From: Psychromicrobium silvestre | GTDB lineage: Bacteria; Actinomycetota; Actinomycetes; Actinomycetales; Micrococcaceae | Assembly (NCBI RefSeq): GCF_013408295.1 | Contig: NZ_JACBYQ010000001.1 | Location: 1,550,001 to 1,614,000, forward strand | DNA length: 64,000 bases | Reading direction: 5' to 3' | Shown: one piece after another, positions 49,532 to 57,910 of the stretch | Numbering within the stretch: position 1 is the stretch's first letter | Layout of the letters: every line of letters begins with the position of its first letter | Notes under the pieces: generated by a model | Database searches by the model: none | The model's input: the letters and a program-made list of their open reading frames with translations, nothing else | What the model was told of the DNA's origin: nothing | Translations under genes and position numbers: made by a program

Positions 49532-50560
49532 TTAGCCTCGCGGCGGAGCGGTGCTAGCCCGGATCGTCAGGGTTGGAGTCTGGCTCTGCTCATCGATCTG
49601 GGTTTCAGGATCAGCAAGTAGTCGAATCAAGACCGAAGCAGCCTGCTCTCCATAGAGGAAGGTATCCCGACTCAGCGCAGTCATGGCCGGATGCGTGAGC
49701 TGCGTCAGTGGCGAATCATCGAAGGCTACGATGGAAAGCTGCCCAGGCACTTCGACGTTCATCTCCATCGCCACCCCGAGTCCAGCCAGAGCCATCACAT
49801 CCGAGTCGTAGATCAGCGCGGTCGGGCGCTGCTTCCTGGCCAGCAAGCGCCGAGTGATAGCAGCACCCTGACTATCGCTGAAATCGGTAAACAACGATTC
49901 AATCGACTCCAGGCCCAGGCGTTCGGCAGAAGCTGCGAGTGCCTCGACCCGTCTGCGAGTATGTACGAAGTTCGGCATTCCACTGATGTGTCCGATTCGT
50001 CGGTGACCCAAAGCGGCCAGATAGTCGACGACGCTCAGCATGGCCTCGGCGTCGTCCGCCCAGACACTCGACACGCCACCATGCCGAGCCGGACCACCAA
50101 TCACCACGGCGGGTAAACCGAGCTCATCCAATTCGGCGATCCGCTGGTCATCTTCCTGCAGATCCACCAGAATCACCGCATCAACTCGGTTTTCGTTCCA
50201 CCATTGCCGGTACACCTCGATCTCGGCGGCAGTGTCCTCGACAATGCGCATCTGAAGAGCCATACCGTGGGCGGAAAGCCCCGCCTGTAAGCCAGAGATA
50301 AGTCGGGAGAAAAAGGGCTCAACCCCCAGGGTCCTGGCCGGTCGAGCCAGCACCAAGCCAACGACGTCGGTCTTGGAACCACTCAGCGCCCGGGCCGCAC
50401 TATGCGGACGCCAACTGAGATCTGCCGCCACCTGCCTGATCCTGGCTCGAGTTTGATCACTCACGCCGGGCCGATTGTTGAGCGCGAAGGAGACAGCCCC
50501 CTTCGAGACGCCCGCCTTAGCCGCGATATCCCCAATTGTGGGGCGCAGTTTTCTCTGCAT
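49532..50560 (-). CDS. LacI-family transcriptional regulator
   Basis: 342 residues. The N-terminal helix-turn-helix (TIGDIAAKAGVSKGAVSFAL, about 8-27) and the hinge RPHSAARALSG are typical; a periplasmic-binding-protein-like sensor domain follows. It is first in the row of glycosidase genes on the minus strand and probably represses them until a sugar binds. It is encoded 57 bp upstream of the GH5 gene. Confidence 0.92.
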   Translation of the reverse strand: MQRKLRPTIGDIAAKAGVSKGAVSFALNNRPGVSDQTRARIRQVAADLSWRPHSAARALSGSKTDVVGLVLARPARTLGVEPFFSRLISGLQAGLSAHGMALQMRIVEDTAAEIEVYRQWWNENRVDAVILVDLQEDDQRIAELDELGLPAVVIGGPARHGGVSSVWADDAEAMLSVVDYLAALGHRRIGHISGMPNFVHTRRRVEALAASAERLGLESIESLFTDFSDSQGAAITRRLLARKQRPTALIYDSDVMALAGLGVAMEMNVEVPGQLSIVAFDDSPLTQLTHPAMTALSRDTFLYGEQAASVLIRLLADPETQIDEQSQTPTLTIRASTAPPRG

Positions 50561-50615
50561 ATTTCACCTCTGTCCTCACCCTAACAATCCCCGCCCCTCA
50601 AGCCCTCACCGCTCT

Positions 50616-50710
50616 ACCCAGTTGTCCCAGCGAGTGTTACTGATGTGGCAGGAGTACAAGGATTTTGGCCACAGCTGCACCACTGGCAACACCGAGTGGG
50701 ACAACTGGGT
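50616..50710. repeat. Inverted repeat upstream of the LacI gene
   Basis: ACCCAGTTGTCCCA (50616-50629) and TGGGACAACTGGGT (50697-50710) are a perfect 14-bp inverted pair. Inner segments GATGTGGC and GCCACAGCTGC pair partially. It could be a regulatory hairpin, a repeat-family member or a relic of a small element. A 33-codon open frame from 50642 overlaps it and is not called. Confidence 0.5.
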
Positions 50711-50900
50711 TAAGCACTGGGTTGGAGATGGGACTCGGCTTTGACGGCTCACCTGACCTCGTGATTGATGTGCGATCACGATGCCGGTCTATCAACGCCG
50801 AAACCGAGTGCCGGAGCCGTCGGGCATGAGGCGGGTACAGGCTTCCCTCCGCAGCGGTTGTTTCCCTTCAGGGCGCCCGCTTCCCGCAGTTGGCTGCTAC

Positions 50901-50957
50901 CGAGTGTGGAGATCTGCACCTTATGATGCCTTCTTAACGTGCAGATCTCCACACTCG
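50901..50957. repeat. Palindromic dispersed repeat, family A copy 2
   Basis: CGAGTGTGGAGATCTGCAC and GTGCAGATCTCCACACTCG are perfect 19-bp inverted arms with a 19-nt centre. Copies 1 and 3 lie at 22288-22346 and 57797-57853. It lies about 240 bp downstream of rplL. Confidence 0.85.
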
Positions 50958-51046
50958 ACGGGCGGACAAGCGGAGCGACGGAGAACCAAGCAACGAAGCC
51001 ACGGCCACCCGTCAAAACCACCGCCCCCGGCCCCCGACCCTGCCCC

Positions 51047-51081
51047 CGCCACCCGCCACCCGCCACCCGCCGCCCGCCGCC
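51047..51081. repeat. Five tandem copies of a 7-bp CGCCRCC unit
   Basis: CGCCACC three times then CGCCGCC twice, within a Pro/Arg-codon-like GC-rich tract between repeat A copy 2 and the rplL terminator. Non-coding as far as I can tell. With the rest of 50561-51198, it makes up a 638-bp gene-free stretch. Confidence 0.65.
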
Positions 51082-51145
51082 AGCGCCCCGCCACCCCAGC
51101 AACACGAACGAAGCCGTCGGCACCGAAGAAACATCAGAGAAACGC

Positions 51146-51181
51146 GAAGGGCCCGACTCGCAGATGCGAATCGGGCCCTTC
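51146..51181 (-). terminator. Intrinsic terminator of rplJ-rplL
   Basis: GAAGGGCCCGACTCGCA and TGCGAATCGGGCCCTTC form a 17-bp stem with one G-U/mismatch and a 2-nt loop, 17 bp beyond rplL. It closely resembles the tuf terminator at 22439-22473 in sequence. Confidence 0.8.
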
Positions 51182-51198
51182 GTGAAGTGGCGCCTAAG

Positions 51199-51579
51199 TT
51201 ACTTGAGGGTAACGGTAGCGCCAGCTTCTTCAAGCTGAGCCTTAGCCTTCTCGGCAGCATCCTTAGCGGCACCTTCGAGGACAGCCTTCGGGGCGGCGTC
51301 AACCAGGTCCTTGGCTTCCTTGAGGCCCAAGGAGGTCAGCGCGCGCACCTCCTTGATAACGGCAATCTTCTTCTCGCCAGCGGATTCGAGGATAACGTCG
51401 AAGGAATCCTTCTCTTCCTCAGCAGCAGCGTCGCCGCTACCGCCAGCCGGGCCGGCAACCGCAACAGCAGCAGCGGTGACCTCGAAGGTCTCCTCGAACT
51501 GCTTGACGAACTCGGAGAGTTCGATGATGGTCAATTCCTTGAAAGCTTCAATGAGCTCGTCGTTGGTGAGCTTAGCCAT
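51199..51579 (-). CDS. rplL: 50S ribosomal protein L7/L12
   Basis: 126 residues from ATG 51579 (AAGGAG upstream). [20 protein letters not shown] is the dimerisation domain, a Gly/Ala hinge follows, and the C-terminal domain has [20 protein letters not shown] and [11 protein letters not shown]. It forms the stalk with L10 and recruits GTPases. A longer open frame upstream is not translated. It follows rplJ by 93 bp. Confidence 0.98.
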   Translation of the reverse strand: MAKLTNDELIEAFKELTIIELSEFVKQFEETFEVTAAAVAVAGPAGGSGDAAAEEEKDSFDVILESAGEKKIAVIKEVRALTSLGLKEAKDLVDAAPKAVLEGAAKDAAEKAKAQLEEAGATVTLK

Positions 51580-51672
51580 GAGTGGCGCTCCTTCTTTCTC
51601 TGTGGCCAGTTGGCCGGGTCTAGGTGGGTCCGAGCGGCCTGGTGTAACCAGCGCCCGGGGCATTGCTGTGGA

Positions 51673-52287
51673 CTAAGCTTCTTCGGTCTCGGCAGCAGCT
51701 TCAGCGACAGGCGCTTCTACGGCTTCCTCGGCAGCAGCTTCAGTGGCCGGAGCCTCTTCAGCGGGAGCTGCTTCCTCAGCGGCAGGGGCAGCCGGAGCGC
51801 CCTGTTCCTCTTCCAACTTCAAACGCAGCGCATCGATGCTGCGAGCAGCGGCGGCGATCGGAGCCTTGAGGATGCTGGCAACCTTGGTCAGCTGCAGTTC
51901 ACGGGACTCGAGAGCTGCCAGTGCGGCAACCTCGGCGGCATTCAATGCCTTGCCCTCGAAGATACCGGTCTTGATGACCAGTTCCTTGTTGGCCTTGGCA
52001 AAATCCGTCAGGCTCTTCGCAGCGGCGACGGCGTCGCCCTTGATGAACGCGATTGCGGTAGGGCCGGCGAGCTGACCTTCGAAAGCGTCAACACCAGCTT
52101 CCTTCGCAGCAATAGCGGTCAGCGTATTCTTGACGACCGAGAACTTGGTCTCGAGGCCAAGAGAAACACGCAGCTCCTTGAGCTTCGCAACGGTGAGCCC
52201 ACGGTATTCGGTTAGGACTGCAGCAGTGGATTCTTTGAAATCAGTGGTGATCTCATCAACTGCGGCCACCTTGTTCGGCGTTGCCAT
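51673..52287 (-). CDS. rplJ: 50S ribosomal protein L10
   Basis: 204 residues. KVAAVDEITTDFKESTAAVL and EYRGLTVAKLKELRVSLG identify L10, base of the L7/L12 stalk. After about residue 168 there is an Ala/Glu-rich tail longer than in E. coli. AAGGAGG precedes the ATG. A 290-nt leader with a terminator hairpin suggests autoregulation. Confidence 0.97.
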   Translation of the reverse strand: MATPNKVAAVDEITTDFKESTAAVLTEYRGLTVAKLKELRVSLGLETKFSVVKNTLTAIAAKEAGVDAFEGQLAGPTAIAFIKGDAVAAAKSLTDFAKANKELVIKTGIFEGKALNAAEVAALAALESRELQLTKVASILKAPIAAAARSIDALRLKLEEEQGAPAAPAAEEAAPAEEAPATEAAAEEAVEAPVAEAAAETEEA

Positions 52288-52334
52288 AACCCTCCTTCCG
52301 GGAATTCAATGCCGGTGGCTCGGGCTCCTTCATA

Positions 52335-52419
52335 AAAAATGCCCCGCGCAGATGCACGGGGCTTCGCTCGATCCATCAGGTCAGAACCCGACGAAGAGCA
52401 TTGCTTCGTTCACCTGCGC
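52335..52419 (-). promoter_or_regulatory. rplJ leader: terminator with possible antiterminator
   Basis: On the minus strand, GCCCCGTGCATCTGCGCGGGGC folds as GCCCCG/CGGGGC and is followed by ATTTTTT (52335-52362), a clear intrinsic terminator about 50 nt before rplJ. Upstream, GCGCAGGTG (52411-52419) can pair with CATCTGCGC (52346-52354) inside the terminator hairpin, with one G-U. That gives a competing antiterminator. L10 leaders are known autoregulatory elements; this switch is inference. Confidence 0.6.
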
Positions 52420-52579
52420 AGGCCGTTCTTCGAAAAGAAACTTTCGGGTCCGCTAGCCTTGAGAAACTCACGGCAAACAGAACCAACCGGCGGTCTTTGG
52501 TCCCTTAAGGCTACGCTATCGTCACGCTGACAGCAAAACGCCTTCAAGAAGGCGAGCCGGTCAACCCATAGTGCAGAGA

Positions 52580-52789
52580 TGAAGAATCACGCTGCAACGT
52601 CCGGGAGTCGCACTCTCCGCAGGAGAGGCAGCGGTCGACGGCGGCGTCCAGCAGGTGGTCATCCTCGCCGCCGGGCTGGGCACCCGGGCCTTTCGGCTGG
52701 AGTTACCCACCGAATTTCGAACCTTCGAAATCGACCAGGCCCAGACCCAGCCTTCCTCCTCCGCGCTACTGAGCGAAAAGGAAGGCTGA
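52580..52789 (+). pseudogene. Fragment of a SAM-dependent methyltransferase (LCM/PPM-type)
   Basis: The frame reads [20 protein letters not shown] then TFEIDQAQ. The known motif is VVxLAAGLDTRAFRL...VFEVDQP. It is only about 65 codons, with no start, no N-terminal part and an abrupt TGA at 52787-52789. It lies between the L10 leader and the GNAT row, on the opposite strand. Confidence 0.6.
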
Positions 52790-52816
52790 GTCGCTAACCA
52801 CAACGCAAAGAGGCGC

Positions 52817-53791
52817 TCAGAGTTCTCTGCGAAAGGTCACGAAGGTCTTATCCGGCAGATAACCCATGGCTCGATTAATCCGAAGCATCGCCTCGTTCTC
52901 CTCCGCGTTGCCGGTATAGATCCGCTCGATTTCGGGCCAGGATTGACGAGCAATCCTGAGATTTTCGAGTTTCAGCCGTAGCCCAAGCCGATGCCCACGA
53001 TGGGAAGTTGCCACCAAGGTATCCCCCTGCATTCCAACGGCCGCTCGCTTCGGATTCCATTCGAGCATTGTGTACCCCGCCAACTCTGCAGAGTCCCGAT
53101 GCCGCATCACGCTGAGCTGAATATTGCTGCCCTGTTCTGCCTTGGCGCTCTCCCCTCGCCGCACCCGAGCGCCGTCCCATAACTGGGGCTCCGCCGTCGC
53201 GCGTCCTTGTGGTGCATCGGTACTCATCAATCCGCACAGTGCCGCGAAAGGCTCCAACAACTCTTCGGGACAGCGATTCGCCCATTGCAATAACTCGTAT
53301 TCCTGGCTGGCCGATTCAGCCTCTTGCCACAATCCCTCCGGCACCCGCTCCACCGGCAATACGCTGATGGTGGCTCTTTGAACTTCCTCAAAATCCGCGC
53401 GCCGGATCAGGCTTAACAAAGCCTCGTCCCGATGATTAGAGAAGGTCTGAAGCGTCTTTCGGCCAGCCAGTCTGGCGCGAGAAATCGCCTCCGCCATCAA
53501 GCGGGGACCGGCCTCGCTACCGGGTCGGAGCACGATTTGAAGAAAAGCCAAAGATCGATTCTCTTTGAGCGGCAGACTCAGCTCCACCAGCCCCTCGGGG
53601 TGAGTAGATGGACCGAGTCCAAAGACCTGATATTCACGAAATTCATTGGGCTGGAAGAGGGCTGCGGGCTCCTGCACCACCCGATCCTCATCGTGATTCC
53701 CATCCAAAAGGAACCCCAGCAGATTGATCAGCCTAAGCCAGCCGTCGTATTCCTCCTGCCGGGAGGCTTCGCCCAGCTCAAAAAAGCTCAT
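52817..53791 (-). CDS. Double-domain GNAT acetyltransferase (third of a tandem row)
   Basis: 324 residues from an ATG that overlaps the stop of the preceding gene as ATGA (53791); an in-frame ATG at 53809 exists. Two GNAT-like halves are present. The N-terminal half is degenerate. The C-terminal half carries GDTLVATSHRGHRLGLRLKLENL with the acetyl-CoA loop, then NAEENEAMLRINRAMGYLP. The internal GLMSTDAPQGR is shared with both upstream paralogues. The layout resembles mycothiol-synthase-like proteins; the substrate is unknown. Third of three coupled paralogues. Confidence 0.85.
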   Translation of the reverse strand: MSFFELGEASRQEEYDGWLRLINLLGFLLDGNHDEDRVVQEPAALFQPNEFREYQVFGLGPSTHPEGLVELSLPLKENRSLAFLQIVLRPGSEAGPRLMAEAISRARLAGRKTLQTFSNHRDEALLSLIRRADFEEVQRATISVLPVERVPEGLWQEAESASQEYELLQWANRCPEELLEPFAALCGLMSTDAPQGRATAEPQLWDGARVRRGESAKAEQGSNIQLSVMRHRDSAELAGYTMLEWNPKRAAVGMQGDTLVATSHRGHRLGLRLKLENLRIARQSWPEIERIYTGNAEENEAMLRINRAMGYLPDKTFVTFRREL

Positions 53792-54870
53792 TTCAGCACT
53801 TTCTGCCATTCACCGGTAAACCCGGCTGGGGTGAATCCCAGGGCAATATTGACCGCCAGCATGTAGTCGTTCTCGGCGGCATTCCAGGTATAAATGCAGC
53901 GGGCATCCGGACGCTGCTCCGCTAGCCTTTCCAGATTCGCCACCTTGATCAGCATGCCCAGTCGGTGCCCCCGGTGTTCGTGGAGCACCAGGGTATTGCC
54001 TTGGAGGATCACATCGGAACGATGACCCAGCAAGATGAGTTCGGTGAACCCAGCCAGTTTTCCGCTGGGAATATGTTCGACGGCGGTAGTCAGGATGGTG
54101 CGACCCATTTGTTGAGCGAGCGCCTCGCCCTTTCGCACCCTGGCCGCATCCCAGGGCTCTTCTTCAAAATCAAGACCGGCCATCGGCGCGTCGGTACTCA
54201 TCCTAGATTGCAGCCAAGCCAGATCGTCCAGCCATTCCTCCGGGCAGGGACTGGTCCAGGAAACCAGCCGGTACTCGGCACCGGCAGCTGCCTGGGCAAG
54301 CCTGCCCTGTTCGGCGAGCAAGGCTGGATCCACCGGAAGCTGGCAGCTACTGAACCGCTCCACTTGTTCCAGTTCGTAGCCTGCGGCGCGAGCAAACCGA
54401 ACCGGACGGCTGACGAGCGGAAGCTGGCCGATGCCAGATTTGGGTTCCAGTAGCTCGCCCGCCAGACTATCCGCCGGATGTGAGGTTTCGAAAGTCACCG
54501 TGAGCCTGCCCTGCGCCCGGGCAAAATCCTCGGTAGCCGTGGCGAGTGCGCGGCCGATTCCGGTGCCCTGAGCGTCGGGATGCACGGTCAGCGCCACCCA
54601 GACCAGGTGCTGGTTGTCTTCCACCGGAATGATGATTTCACAGTGCCCCAGCAGCGCGCCGTCCCGCCGAGCGACCAGGTGCAGATGCCGCTCATAAGGA
54701 TCCTGGGCATAGTTCAACATCTCCTCTGGGGTGTAGGCGAGATGGTCATTGCCCCAGAGCCGCAGATGTTCTTGCCTGATGAGTTCGACGGCGGCCAGGA
54801 AGTCTGCGGCCCCGTCACCGCTCAGCTCCTCGGGCAGCGACAGTTCTTCGACGGTGATCTTTCCGGTCAT
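53788..54870 (-). CDS. Double-domain GNAT acetyltransferase (second of a tandem row)
   Basis: 360 residues from ATG 54870, overlapping the upstream stop as ATGA; AGAGG lies 9 nt before. N-terminal GNAT: VWVALTVHPDAQGTGIGRAL. C-terminal GNAT: GNTLVLHEHRGHRLGMLIKVANL and AENDYMLAVNIALGFTPAGF. The linker motif RMSTDAPMAG matches the paralogues. Both acetyl-CoA loops look intact. Substrate unknown; the row arose by duplication. Confidence 0.88.
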   Translation of the reverse strand: MTGKITVEELSLPEELSGDGAADFLAAVELIRQEHLRLWGNDHLAYTPEEMLNYAQDPYERHLHLVARRDGALLGHCEIIIPVEDNQHLVWVALTVHPDAQGTGIGRALATATEDFARAQGRLTVTFETSHPADSLAGELLEPKSGIGQLPLVSRPVRFARAAGYELEQVERFSSCQLPVDPALLAEQGRLAQAAAGAEYRLVSWTSPCPEEWLDDLAWLQSRMSTDAPMAGLDFEEEPWDAARVRKGEALAQQMGRTILTTAVEHIPSGKLAGFTELILLGHRSDVILQGNTLVLHEHRGHRLGMLIKVANLERLAEQRPDARCIYTWNAAENDYMLAVNIALGFTPAGFTGEWQKVLK

Positions 54871-55991
54871 GGAGCCAACCTCTTCTGCCATTCGCCGTCG
54901 TACCCTGCGGGCACGAATCCCAGCTCAATATTGATGCTCAGCATGTGATCGTTTTCCGCCGCATTCCAAGTGATGGCGCGTTGCAGCTGGGGTAATTCTT
55001 TCTGGATACTTTGGATATTGGCGGCCTTGACAAGCATTCCCAGGCGTTTCCCTCGATGGTTGCCGACCACCAAGGTGTCCTCCTGAGTGACCAGCTCCGG
55101 TTTCTCCGGATTGAAATCGAAGTAGGTATAGGCGGCAATCTCGCCGCTCGGGACGTGCACGACGGCACAAACAGCTATCCGATGCCTGGCTTCAAGGTAG
55201 CGATTTTCCATTTCTCGTACTCGCTGCGCGTCCCAAACTTCTGCTTCAATATCCAATCCGGCGCTGGGCACATCGGTGCTCATCCGGCTATTGGCGACGG
55301 CAAAGCTCGCCACCAGCTCATCCGGGCAGCGGTCCTGCCAAAGCTCAAGGCGATAGTCCTCCCCCGCTTTGGCACCGGAGGAAGCAATCAATGCCTCCAG
55401 TTTTTCTGCGGGAACCGGTAGCTGCAAAGCGCTGAAGCGCTCGACTTGTTCGAGCTGGTAGCCACTTTTGAGAGCGAAGCGAACGAAGGGGTCATTTTCG
55501 GGAATTGTTCCGGTGCCCGAGACGGGGCTCAGCACTCCGGGACCTAGCGGATCGAAATCCGCCCGATGCTCGGTGCTAGCCAGTAACGTTTTCCTTCCCT
55601 GATCGGAGGCGTACTGCTCGGCCACCGCGAGCAGCTCTTGCGCATAGCCACGGCCTCGCAACTCGGGAAGCACCGAAGCATTGACGTAGGCGGTGCGTAA
55701 ATTGTCCTGCAGAGTGAGGTTGACCCAGGACAGTCCGATCACCTGGCCATCGAGTTTCCCCAGGAACACCTCCAAGCGGCGATATTCGTTTGGCCGCCAG
55801 GACACCAGCCGGGTCTGCAGGTCCGAGATCCGGTCGCGATTGTGCCAAATCGCCAGCCGGATCGCGTCGAGCACCTGGTTTGCGGCCAGGAAATCTGCGG
55901 CTTCCGGTGCTTCCAGGCTGTCGGGTAACTGGAGCGGCACCACCCGGAACGGATCGGCTTGGAAGGGGTCAGGGTTAAGTTCGCTTGTCAT
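54867..55991 (-). CDS. Double-domain GNAT acetyltransferase (first of a tandem row)
   Basis: 374 residues. N-terminal GNAT: ASVLPELRGRGYAQELLAVA. C-terminal GNAT: EDTLVVGNHRGKRLGMLVKAANI then AENDHMLSINIELGFVPAG. It carries the shared RMSTDVPSAG linker. First of three coupled paralogues, all ending in G-E-W-Q-K. It follows a separate single-domain GNAT by 35 bp. Possible roles include small-molecule or antibiotic acetylation; no evidence decides. Confidence 0.88.
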   Translation of the reverse strand: MTSELNPDPFQADPFRVVPLQLPDSLEAPEAADFLAANQVLDAIRLAIWHNRDRISDLQTRLVSWRPNEYRRLEVFLGKLDGQVIGLSWVNLTLQDNLRTAYVNASVLPELRGRGYAQELLAVAEQYASDQGRKTLLASTEHRADFDPLGPGVLSPVSGTGTIPENDPFVRFALKSGYQLEQVERFSALQLPVPAEKLEALIASSGAKAGEDYRLELWQDRCPDELVASFAVANSRMSTDVPSAGLDIEAEVWDAQRVREMENRYLEARHRIAVCAVVHVPSGEIAAYTYFDFNPEKPELVTQEDTLVVGNHRGKRLGMLVKAANIQSIQKELPQLQRAITWNAAENDHMLSINIELGFVPAGYDGEWQKRLAP

Positions 55992-56026
55992 GGAAAACCT
56001 ATCTCTTGAAGTTCAATAGCTCGCGG

Positions 56027-56557
56027 CTAGAGCCCCGGACCCACGAAGAGGACCATATCGAAAGGGTCATCTGTCCAATGAGGTTTTGTCCGGGCGATCT
56101 CCCGCCAACCAAGCCGGTGGTAAAGCGTCATCGCGGGCTCGGCGATGGAAGCTGTGTCTAGCACCCCGAGTTGATCTCGCTGTTCAATCCGCTCCATCGC
56201 TACCGCCATCAGCGCCTTGGCTATCCCGCCGCGCTGTGCCCCAGGATCGACAAAGAGCCGTTTGACCAGGGTGTGTTTTTCGGCCGGATAGCCAGTAGCC
56301 TCCGCCCAGATCGGAATGCAGTCGATGTCCTCGCTGAGCGTCAATGGCATAAGTGCCACATGCCCCACTATTCGACCTTCCAATTCGGCCACCCAGGCGG
56401 CGTCGAAGCGTTCGTCGAAGACTGATTCTTCGGCATGAGCCACCAATTCACCTTCTGGATCTGCGAAGTAGCCCGTGGCCCTCGCGCAAGCGGTAAGCGC
56501 GGTCAACAGTCCTTCGCGGTCAGCAGCTTGTCGTTCCCGAACAATGATCTCAGCCAT
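56027..56557 (-). CDS. Single-domain GNAT acetyltransferase
   Basis: 176 residues. VAELEGRIVGHVALMPL and LFVDPGAQRGGIAKALMAVAM carry the acetyl-CoA site (R/Q-x-x-G-x-A). MTLYHRLGWREI is the typical C-terminal strand. Substrate unknown. It precedes the double-domain GNAT row on the same strand. Confidence 0.88.
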   Translation of the reverse strand: MAEIIVRERQAADREGLLTALTACARATGYFADPEGELVAHAEESVFDERFDAAWVAELEGRIVGHVALMPLTLSEDIDCIPIWAEATGYPAEKHTLVKRLFVDPGAQRGGIAKALMAVAMERIEQRDQLGVLDTASIAEPAMTLYHRLGWREIARTKPHWTDDPFDMVLFVGPGL

Positions 56558-56597
56558 GGCTCCAGCCTATCGAGCAAGACCGACAAATACCGCTGGC

Positions 56598-57161
56598 TCA
56601 GTCGGAAAGCAGTTGCCGAGCAGCAGAGCGAATCCGCCAGGAGAGGCCAACCGTCCAGATGCCGAACGCCAGGGCGAAGATACCGAACACCCACAGCACG
56701 GTGAGAATCCCAATGCTCGGCACCGCCAGCACAAAAATCCCCCACAGCACCCCGATGATGCCGGACGCTAGCACCCAGCCCCAGACCCCGCTCAACTCAC
56801 GTCGCAGGGCAAATGCTTGGACCAGCTGAGCTGCGCCGAGCAGAACCGCCCAGAACCCAATCAGAAAGCCCACAATCAGTGCGGTCTTTCCCGGCCAGCT
56901 GACGGCGAACAGTCCAGCGAGTACGGAGACCACGCCCTCCACGATCAGCCAGCCCCATAAACTCTGTTCCTTCCGGGAGGCGATCGCCATCCCCACCGCA
57001 GAAAGGCCGTCGATGATGGCGTAGATCCCGAAGAAGGTAACAAAAATAGCAAGCGTGGTGGAGGGAGAGAAAAGCGCGAAAAGGCCAAGTAGGACGGCGA
57101 CCACGCCCCGAAGCAGGACCAGCCACCAGAGTTTCCGGCTGGCCGAGTACAACTGTTCCAT
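56598..57161 (-). CDS. HdeD-like multi-pass membrane protein
   Basis: 187 residues from ATG 57161 (AGGAG upstream); the frame extends five codons further without a ribosome site. About six membrane helices with the internal repeats WWLVLLRGVVAVLLGLFAL, LWGWLIVEGVVSVLAGLFAV and VWGWVLASGIIGVLWGIFVL are typical of the HdeD/DUF308 family. In E. coli HdeD relates to acid tolerance; the role here is unknown. Confidence 0.88.
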   Translation of the reverse strand: MEQLYSASRKLWWLVLLRGVVAVLLGLFALFSPSTTLAIFVTFFGIYAIIDGLSAVGMAIASRKEQSLWGWLIVEGVVSVLAGLFAVSWPGKTALIVGFLIGFWAVLLGAAQLVQAFALRRELSGVWGWVLASGIIGVLWGIFVLAVPSIGILTVLWVFGIFALAFGIWTVGLSWRIRSAARQLLSD

Positions 57162-57204
57162 GGCTCTCTCCTTCATCTGCTGGTCCGGTGTGCCACCGGT
57201 CTCT

Positions 57205-57756
57205 TCAGCTTATGACATCTAGTGCCGGTAGCGCCCTTTCCATCACGAAGTCACGTTCCTCGACGGTGCCAAACATAAAGGATTTCTTCCCCACTGTGCG
57301 GAAGTCGTGCTTCTGATAGAACCGGATGGCTCGGTCGTTGACGCTACTCACCCCAAGCCAAATTCCGCACGCACCGGACCGGGCTGCGGCTTCAAGAGTT
57401 GCCGTCATGAGCTCTGAAGCCAAGCCGCCGCCGAATCGCTCCGGATGCACGTAGCACTTGCTCAGCTCCGCCGTGGGTTGAAGGCTGAGGGCTGCCTGCA
57501 CTTCCGGGTCTTCGGCTGGTCCCAGCACGGTGAGGCTATAACCGACTGCCCTGCCGCCGTCGTCCGCAAGAAGGAGAATGCAGGAAGTGTCGGTGAGGTA
57601 TCGCCGGAAGTTATCTGGCCCAAGATTGCTGGCAATATGATGCTCGATGTTTGCCGGATCCGAACCCGCTGGGGCGGAATGTGGGAAGGTCACCGCGGCG
57701 AGTTCCACCAAGGCTGCTAGGTCGGCTGGGGCGGCTGGGCGGATCAGCAAGGTCAT
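57205..57756 (-). CDS. GNAT acetyltransferase
   Basis: 183 residues from ATG 57756 (MTLLIRPAAPADLAALVELA), where the fold normally begins; a GTG at 57780 is also possible and neither has a strong ribosome site. The acetyl-CoA loop is CYVHPERFGGGLASELMTATL, with the strand GACGIWLGVSSVNDRAIRFY and a final KHDFRTVGKKSF. Substrate unknown. First gene before the rplA unit's end, same strand as HdeD. Confidence 0.85.
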   Translation of the reverse strand: MTLLIRPAAPADLAALVELAAVTFPHSAPAGSDPANIEHHIASNLGPDNFRRYLTDTSCILLLADDGGRAVGYSLTVLGPAEDPEVQAALSLQPTAELSKCYVHPERFGGGLASELMTATLEAAARSGACGIWLGVSSVNDRAIRFYQKHDFRTVGKKSFMFGTVEERDFVMERALPALDVIS

Positions 57757-57796
57757 AGTGCCGATTAAACCATTGCGCACTCGTCCGACCCCGTAT

Positions 57797-57853
57797 CGAG
57801 TGTGGAGATCTGCACGCTAAACGGCTCCCAAAAGATGCAGATCTCCACACTCG
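57797..57853. repeat. Palindromic dispersed repeat, family A copy 3
   Basis: CGAGTGTGGAGATCTGCA and TGCAGATCTCCACACTCG are perfect 18-bp inverted arms with a 21-nt centre. It lies 127 bp downstream of rplA, and a GGCGGGCGGCGAAGCGGCG tract follows. Confidence 0.85.
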
Positions 57854-57910
57854 ACGGCGGGCGGCGAAGCGGCGAGGAGGCGAAGGAAGAAGAGAAGCGC
57901 GGGGCCGAGG

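Noticed and set aside
50642-50743. 33-codon frame (MWQEYKDFGHSC...) upstream of LacI
   Set aside because: No ribosome site, sits inside an inverted repeat and matches nothing I know; could be the end of a lost gene.
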